Part shown: one piece after another, positions 41,610 to 46,723 of the stretch
Layout of the letters: every line of letters starts with the position of its first letter
Numbering within the stretch: the first letter of the stretch is position 1
Origin: Acidobacteriota bacterium
GTDB taxonomy: Bacteria; Acidobacteriota; Terriglobia; Acidiferrales; UBA7541
Length of the DNA stretch: 46,723 nt
NCBI GenBank assembly: GCA_013286465.1
Contig: JABDFR010000018.1
Coordinates: 1 to 46,723, forward strand
Direction: 5' to 3'
Program-made: the position numbers and the translations under genes
The notes under the pieces: model-generated
What the model was told of the DNA's origin: nothing
Databases searched by the model: none
Seen by the model: only the letters and a program-made list of their open reading frames with translations

Positions 41610-44537
41610 ATGGAAGCGCTCGGCAAATACAAGATCGAATCAAAGCTCGGTCAAGGTGCCATGGGGTGTGTGTACAAAGCCTGGCACCCCGGCTTCCATG
41701 ACTATGTGTCGCTGAAGACTATCCAGGATACACGCCTCGAAAACGCGCAGTTGCTGGAGCGATTCAAGCGCGAAGGCCGCGCGCTGGCCAAACTGAAACA
41801 TCAAAACATCGTTCAAATCTATGACGCGGATCAGGCGGAAGGTGTTCACTTCATCGTCATGGAATATATGAATGGCGGGAGCCTCGATCGAATCATCGAA
41901 AAACGAGAGCACAGCCCGCTGGCCATGCGCCTCGGTTACATTATTCCCGCCTGCCACGCCTTGAATTACGCGCATCGCCGCGGCTTGTTTCACCGCGATA
42001 TCAAGCCTGCCAACATCATGCTGCACAACGACGGCAACGAAGAAGTCGTCAAGGTCGTCGATTTCGGTATCGCGCGCTTGGTGGATCTCTCCGAAAAGCA
42101 GGATTTTTCCATTTCGCAGACGAGTCTGTTAGTCGGCTCTCCTGCTTATATGGCTCCCGAGCTTCTGACCGGATCGTGCCGCGCCAACGAGCGCACCGAC
42201 ATTTGGGCTTTGGGAGTAACGCTCTACGAATTGTTGTCCTTCGAGCGCCCCTTCCAGGGCAGAAATTTCGAGGAGTTGCGCCACAACATTATTCATGCCA
42301 ATCCGAAATCACTCGCAAAGCTGGCGCCCGATTGCCCGAACGATCTGGTCGCCGTAGTGCTTCGCATGATCGAGAAAGACGCTTCCCGCAGGTATCAGGT
42401 CGTCGAAGATTTGCTATTCGATCTCGAACCTATCGCCAGGCGCCTGCGCTGCGAGACGGCTGCCTCCCTGATTCACCGCGCCAATGACCTCTGCGAGATC
42501 GGCGAAATGGAAAGCGCGAAATCGGTCTTAAGCGAGGCGCGCAACTACGATCCGGCGAATTCCCAGCTACGCGAACTTCTCCAAAAGATCGAAAAAGAAC
42601 TGCATCGAAAAGAGCTGCTGCCGCGCTTGCACACGCACCTGAAACGCGCCCGCGATTTCACGCACCTGGATGAATATCAGAACGCCCGGGAAGAAATTGG
42701 CTTCGCGCTGGCCCTCGACTCCACTTTCGAGCCGGCCCGCAAGTACCTCGAAGAGATCGAAGAGCAAGCAAAGAAAAAAGAGCTGCTGCAGGAAAAGCTG
42801 CGGCAGATCAAGCTGCGAATTTCCGAAGGCGAATTGTCGCAGGCCGAAAACTTCCTCAAGGAACTCGAGGACCTCAGCTCCGGCAATCCGAAATCTCTGG
42901 AGTTGCGGCGGCAGATCGAGCAGGAAAAGCAGCAACGGCTGAAACGCAAGCGCATCAACGAAATTCTGAGCCGCGCGCAGTCGCTGCTCGCCGCGCTGCA
43001 GGAAGACGAATGTCTGGCCTTGCTGGCTCAGGGATTGCAGGAATATCCGCAAGAACCCGAATTCCTGAAGATGCAGGAAATCGTGCGCCGCGATCTGGCC
43101 GATTCGCTTTCGCAACTGGAGCGCCAGCGGAATATCGATGAAATCCGGCAGTTCGTGGGAAACGGTAATTGGGAAGCGGCGCACCAAAAGATGGAAGCGT
43201 TGCTGCAAAAGTTTCCGCATGATGCCGCGGTGAGCAATCTGCATTCGTTCGTCGCACAGGAAACTTACAAAGCTGAGGCACCCGAAGAGCGCGGCGCCAC
43301 TGAAGCAGAAACCAGCGCGAGCCGAAAGAAACGCCGCTCGAAGAAGCATCCTGATGCAAACGCAGCCGAGGAAATCACTTTTTCGGAAACCAGAAGTCTG
43401 CTGGCAGATGGCAAGCGCGACGAGGCCCTGCAACTGGCACAGAGCGCCATCGAAGCGCGCGTATTCAAAAAGAACGACGCCCGCGTACTCGCTTTGCTGA
43501 AGGATATACATAATTTCAATCGTACGCCGAGCGAACCTCAGCAAGCCGCCGCTCGAGGCAGTCAGGCGGCAGTTCAGCAACCGCACGAAATCGAACCGCA
43601 GCAGACGGTCTTCCCAAGCGAAAGAGCGGCCGAAGTGGCCTCCGATTGGCGGCTGACCGTGCCGCCCTCAGAAAATGACGGTCTCAGCACCTCCGCGTCG
43701 GCACCCGCCGATTACGGAATCGAATTCCCGGTGCCAAAAGTGGGAGCGCGGGAAGGATCGCAAGGATTTCCCGCCAGCGCGGCGGCGCCCGAAACGGTGC
43801 CCGCGGATTTGCCTCCGTACCTGGAAATCCTGCGGGGAAAAGCCAAACAGATCGGTGTGGTGGCCGGCATCATCGCGCTAGCGTCCGTTGCGCTATTCGT
43901 GCGCTGGCGGATCGCAAACGACGCGGCAAAAAAAGAGACGGCCGCCTTCCATCAAGCTGCCGAAGATGAAAGCGTTCGGAAATGGCCGCAGGCCGCGGCC
44001 GAATATCAGGCACTGGCACAGGCTCACGGTGCGCTCGCAACGCAAGCCGGCAACGAATACACCCGGCTGGCCGCGCTGCTGCAAAAGGAAAAAGACCTCG
44101 AGCAACAGGTCCAGCAAGCAAAAGCAGCCGCCAGCTACGAGCAAGCCGAAACTCTGCTTACGCAACTGGCGGACCTCCACGGCGAGATGGAGGCTCAGGC
44201 GCGTAAAGAAAAGAACGAAATCGCGGCGGGCGTGCAATGGGAAGAAAATGAATTAAAGGAACACCAACTAAGTTTGAATCGCGCGCCAGCGCAGCATCCC
44301 GCCACAAAGGGCGTCGCAACAAAGAATGCTCCGTCAGCTCCAACGATTACTCCAACTTCTGCTTGCACGCTATCGACAAGTGATTTGCCGGTCCGCCTGA
44401 ATCGGGCCGACCGCAACAGCGCTCAGGGAAACTACGAGAGCGCCGAGCGCGAGTACAACGACGTCCTAGCCTGCGAGCCGAACAACGAGAGGGCGCGCAC
44501 CGGCTTGGAGCGCACTCTCAAGGCAAAAAAAATGTAG
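41610..44537 (+). CDS. Transmembrane Ser/Thr protein kinase with TPR-like repeats
   Basis: 975 residues from the ATG at 41610 (MEALGKYKIESKLGQGAMGC); an in-frame TTG sixteen codons upstream is possible. The PknB-type kinase domain covers 1-275: glycine loop GQGAMG (14-19), catalytic Lys36 in YVSLKTI, HRDIKPANIM (Asp130), DFG (151-153), SPAYMAPELL and GVTLYELLSF. All key residues are present, so it should be active. Residues about 290-620 are helical repeats of TPR or coiled-coil type (ANDLCEIGEMESAKSVLSEA; EFLKMQEIVRRDLADSLSQL). A Pro/Ala/Gln-rich linker leads to one membrane helix at about 749-769 (IGVVAGIIALASVALFVRW). Outside is a coiled coil plus a final TPR (NSAQGNYESAEREYNDVLAC). This is a sensor-kinase layout; the ligand is unknown. 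Confidence 0.9.
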   Translation: MEALGKYKIESKLGQGAMGCVYKAWHPGFHDYVSLKTIQDTRLENAQLLERFKREGRALAKLKHQNIVQIYDADQAEGVHFIVMEYMNGGSLDRIIEKREHSPLAMRLGYIIPACHALNYAHRRGLFHRDIKPANIMLHNDGNEEVVKVVDFGIARLVDLSEKQDFSISQTSLLVGSPAYMAPELLTGSCRANERTDIWALGVTLYELLSFERPFQGRNFEELRHNIIHANPKSLAKLAPDCPNDLVAVVLRMIEKDASRRYQVVEDLLFDLEPIARRLRCETAASLIHRANDLCEIGEMESAKSVLSEARNYDPANSQLRELLQKIEKELHRKELLPRLHTHLKRARDFTHLDEYQNAREEIGFALALDSTFEPARKYLEEIEEQAKKKELLQEKLRQIKLRISEGELSQAENFLKELEDLSSGNPKSLELRRQIEQEKQQRLKRKRINEILSRAQSLLAALQEDECLALLAQGLQEYPQEPEFLKMQEIVRRDLADSLSQLERQRNIDEIRQFVGNGNWEAAHQKMEALLQKFPHDAAVSNLHSFVAQETYKAEAPEERGATEAETSASRKKRRSKKHPDANAAEEITFSETRSLLADGKRDEALQLAQSAIEARVFKKNDARVLALLKDIHNFNRTPSEPQQAAARGSQAAVQQPHEIEPQQTVFPSERAAEVASDWRLTVPPSENDGLSTSASAPADYGIEFPVPKVGAREGSQGFPASAAAPETVPADLPPYLEILRGKAKQIGVVAGIIALASVALFVRWRIANDAAKKETAAFHQAAEDESVRKWPQAAAEYQALAQAHGALATQAGNEYTRLAALLQKEKDLEQQVQQAKAAASYEQAETLLTQLADLHGEMEAQARKEKNEIAAGVQWEENELKEHQLSLNRAPAQHPATKGVATKNAPSAPTITPTSACTLSTSDLPVRLNRADRNSAQGNYESAEREYNDVLACEPNNERARTGLERTLKAKKM

Positions 44538-44683
44538 CTGCGGATGAAGCCGGTAACCGACGGCTCCAATAATAGGGCGGAAGTTTTTGCGGAATCGAAA
44601 GGTTAGCCGGACCAGGCAGTGGTGCACAACTGAAGGCCTGTATTCGCGGCGCGATTCGCGAGCGCAGGGGAGCAATTGTAAAC

Positions 44684-46723
44684 ATGAAGCCTAGATTCTC
44701 GAATCCGAGGTTCTCCGCAGATCGTTGCCGCGGCGCGCTCGCGTTAATCGCGCTATGCCTGTGTGCCTCCGCGTTAACACTCTGCCTGTCCGCCAAAGAA
44801 CTGCCGCTCAACGCCATCGTGGTCTATCAAACCGCCTCGGCATGGACCTACATGCAGGCCTCCGACGTACAACTCAACGCCAAGATCGAAGTGAAAGACT
44901 GCGGCAATGAGCAAAGCATCGATAAAAATGTTTACGGCAAGTTCCCTAAAATCCGCCTGTCCGCTCCGTCGTCTCTAGAAGTTCTGGAAAATGGCAGCCT
45001 GCGCTACACCAAGAACGATGTCGCTACCTGCGTGGTGCCCGACAATCTAAAATTCGAAAAGAATTCCGGGTTTACTCCGGGGCAATTGGCCGCCAAGTCC
45101 TCCCTCGACGGCAAACCCATCGGCTCGGCAACCGCAATGCCTGCGCTGAAACCCGGCATGCTGATCGTGTTCGTTGCCGCGCCGGACGCCGAATATGCCG
45201 AGTTCTTGTTAGCGTCGCGCGCGTCTGAAATCGCGCTCTGGGATGCCTACTTGGCGAAATTTCCGTCTGCGGCCCACACGGCGGAAGCCAAACTTTCCTT
45301 CACACATTTTCTCGTCAACCAGAGTCGCGCCCATCTCCAGCTCTACAAGACTTCGGAATCGCAAGCCTCCCCCGCCTATGCCGAGCTGAAAACCGCCGCG
45401 CAACTCGCCTTCAAGGCAAAATCCATTTTGCCCGGCGACGCCGAAAGCCTGTCGGCGATCGAAGAAGTCACCGCCGCCGTCGACACCATCGCCAAGAAAG
45501 GCACCGGCGAACTTCTGAGCTACCAGCAAGCCCTTTCCGCCAAGACCGCCGGCTACGAACATCTCAAAACCGCCGATTATCTTCTCCAGCAGCTCCAGGA
45601 AATCGATCCGCAGAATCCTTCGGTGGTGGCATTCGAATCGGGCGCTACCAAAGAAACCAGCACCTACGAAACCGCAATCCATTCCGCTCAGAACCAAATC
45701 GCGTCGAATCACCCCGATGACGCGATGCGTGCAGTCTCTCCCTACCTGGCATTTCTCCCGGAAGATCCGCGCATCGCCGAAATCGTCAATTCGTCCCACA
45801 GCTATCATTTCAATAAAGGTAAATCCTCCGCCGATTCCAACAATTGGCAGGATGCCGTGCACGAATTCGATCTCGCAGAAACGATTAAGCCCTCTCCCGA
45901 ATCCGTCGCGGCGCTGGCCAACGCCAAAAAGGAATTAGAGAAGGCCAATAATAAAGCCGCCGCGGAAGCCGCCATTCGCAAGAGCAATGATTTTGCGGCT
46001 CAGAGCGACGTTCTCTCCGCCTACGAAGTCCTCGACAATCTGCCTCCTGACCAACGCGCTCTCGTCGAAGCGGAACGCACTGCTCTCGGCCCCGCATACG
46101 TAACCACAGCTTCGGCGGCCGCCGCACAAATTCAAAAAGCCCACGACCCCATTCGCGGATTGGCGGATGAAAAGGAAATCGAAAAGGCCTACGTTTATCT
46201 CGATCGCGCCTTCGCCTTCGACGGCCAACCCGCCCTCAAAGAACGCCGCGACGATCTCGCCGACAAGCTCAGCCAATATTATTTAGAGCAAGCCATCCGC
46301 TACGATTCCAGACCCATGGGCTCGGGCGCATGCATCGGCTGGTCGTTCCTCGATAAAGCCATGCCCTATAAAGCCAGCAACCTCGAGGCTCTCCGCGATG
46401 AGAAGACCAAAGCCGAGGCCACCTACCAGTTGCGCTCGCACCTTTCGATCCATGTCACTTTTCGCGATCAGACTTCCCGCCGCGACAGTATCGGCTTCGC
46501 CGAACAACTCGCCGACGCTATCGCCTCGGGTCTCGAAAATTCCGGGCTGCGTGTAAAGATTGTCCGCCCCGGAGATACTCCCATCGTCGAACCGAGTTTT
46601 AGCTTGGTCGGCGACGTGGTGGACCATCGCAAGAACAGCACCACAAAGTCCGACTCCAAAGATTCCAAATACCGCGCCGGCGAAGAACAGCTTCCCAACG
46701 AGCAATGGAACGCCATCAATCGC
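44684..46723 (+). CDS. Exported helical-repeat protein, 3' end outside window
   Basis: 680 codons are visible from the ATG at 44684 to the window end, with no stop. The N-terminus has a basic start and then LALIALCLCASALTLCLSA, a signal peptide. A beta-rich segment (about 45-170: PLNAIVVYQTASAWTYMQAS; KFPKIRLSAPSSLEVLEN) is followed by TPR-like helices at about 170-570 (TADYLLQQLQEIDPQNPSVV; DAVHEFDLAETIKPSPESVA; EKAYVYLDRAFAFDGQPALK). Near the visible end, YQLRSHLSIHVTFRDQTSRR and AIASGLENSGLRVKIVRPGD resemble a lipoprotein-type alpha/beta unit such as those found in CsgG-like proteins. It lies 146 bp after the kinase gene on the same strand, so it may be a substrate or extracytoplasmic partner of the kinase. 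Family not recognised. Confidence 0.78.
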   Translation, partial: MKPRFSNPRFSADRCRGALALIALCLCASALTLCLSAKELPLNAIVVYQTASAWTYMQASDVQLNAKIEVKDCGNEQSIDKNVYGKFPKIRLSAPSSLEVLENGSLRYTKNDVATCVVPDNLKFEKNSGFTPGQLAAKSSLDGKPIGSATAMPALKPGMLIVFVAAPDAEYAEFLLASRASEIALWDAYLAKFPSAAHTAEAKLSFTHFLVNQSRAHLQLYKTSESQASPAYAELKTAAQLAFKAKSILPGDAESLSAIEEVTAAVDTIAKKGTGELLSYQQALSAKTAGYEHLKTADYLLQQLQEIDPQNPSVVAFESGATKETSTYETAIHSAQNQIASNHPDDAMRAVSPYLAFLPEDPRIAEIVNSSHSYHFNKGKSSADSNNWQDAVHEFDLAETIKPSPESVAALANAKKELEKANNKAAAEAAIRKSNDFAAQSDVLSAYEVLDNLPPDQRALVEAERTALGPAYVTTASAAAAQIQKAHDPIRGLADEKEIEKAYVYLDRAFAFDGQPALKERRDDLADKLSQYYLEQAIRYDSRPMGSGACIGWSFLDKAMPYKASNLEALRDEKTKAEATYQLRSHLSIHVTFRDQTSRRDSIGFAEQLADAIASGLENSGLRVKIVRPGDTPIVEPSFSLVGDVVDHRKNSTTKSDSKDSKYRAGEEQLPNEQWNAINR

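Overview
The window looks like a chromosomal segment of a soil-type Acidobacteriota (Terriglobia-like) bacterium. The evidence is the set of proteins typical of that phylum: two VWFA-related acidobacterial-domain proteins, an orphan duplicated MacB/FtsX permease (ADOP type), two ~1,100-residue TonB-dependent receptors with an N-terminal carboxypeptidase-regulatory-like domain, and many exported proteins of unknown function. No phage, CRISPR array, transposase gene or rRNA was seen. One tRNA gene (Arg, anticodon TCT) is present.

Layout. 1-12 kb: two coupled VWA genes (the second cut by the window edge), an ATP-grasp ligase, an esterase, a family-2 glycosyltransferase, a PQQ-propeller lipoprotein, a small exported protein and the ADOP permease. 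12-14.8 kb: an exported HExxH peptidase with SH3-like and TPR regions, a small membrane protein and an exported protein of unknown function. 15-25.5 kb: a cluster with two Tat-signal SelA-like PLP enzymes, an amino-acid permease, a class V aminotransferase fold enzyme, a TonB receptor and an IclR regulator. 25.7-32.4 kb: a LigD-type NHEJ ligase/polymerase, a DUF6496 miniprotein, an AI-2E family transporter, a Lys/Arg-rich histone-like protein, a four-helix membrane protein, a 24-residue membrane peptide and a charged hypothetical protein. 32.9-38.6 kb: an apparent peptide or amide utilisation operon (prolidase-like amidohydrolase, TonB receptor, metallo-beta-lactamase-fold hydrolase). 38.6-46.7 kb: tRNA-Arg, a carboxypeptidase-regulatory-domain protein, a multi-pass membrane protein, a glyoxalase-fold protein, a transmembrane Ser/Thr kinase with TPR-like repeats, and an exported helical-repeat protein that runs off the end.

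The strongest new signal is regulatory. The TonB receptor gene (start 22346) and the Tat/SelA-like gene (start 24537) have matching upstream regions: a perfect palindrome GTCCATA-N2-TATGGAC, exactly 29 bp, TTGACA, exactly 17 bp, TAACAT. One copy lies in the divergent spacer shared with the IclR gene. This predicts an IclR-activated regulon that couples outer-membrane uptake to an exported PLP enzyme.

A second theme is dispersed palindromic DNA. There is a 159-bp element with perfect 26-bp inverted ends, a 51-bp element in three copies, and a family of about 25-bp hairpins starting GTAR whose stems differ but stay largely paired. Two of the hairpins appear to lie inside reading frames. The plus strand is also C-rich left of about 11.9 kb and G-rich right of it, whichever way the genes point.
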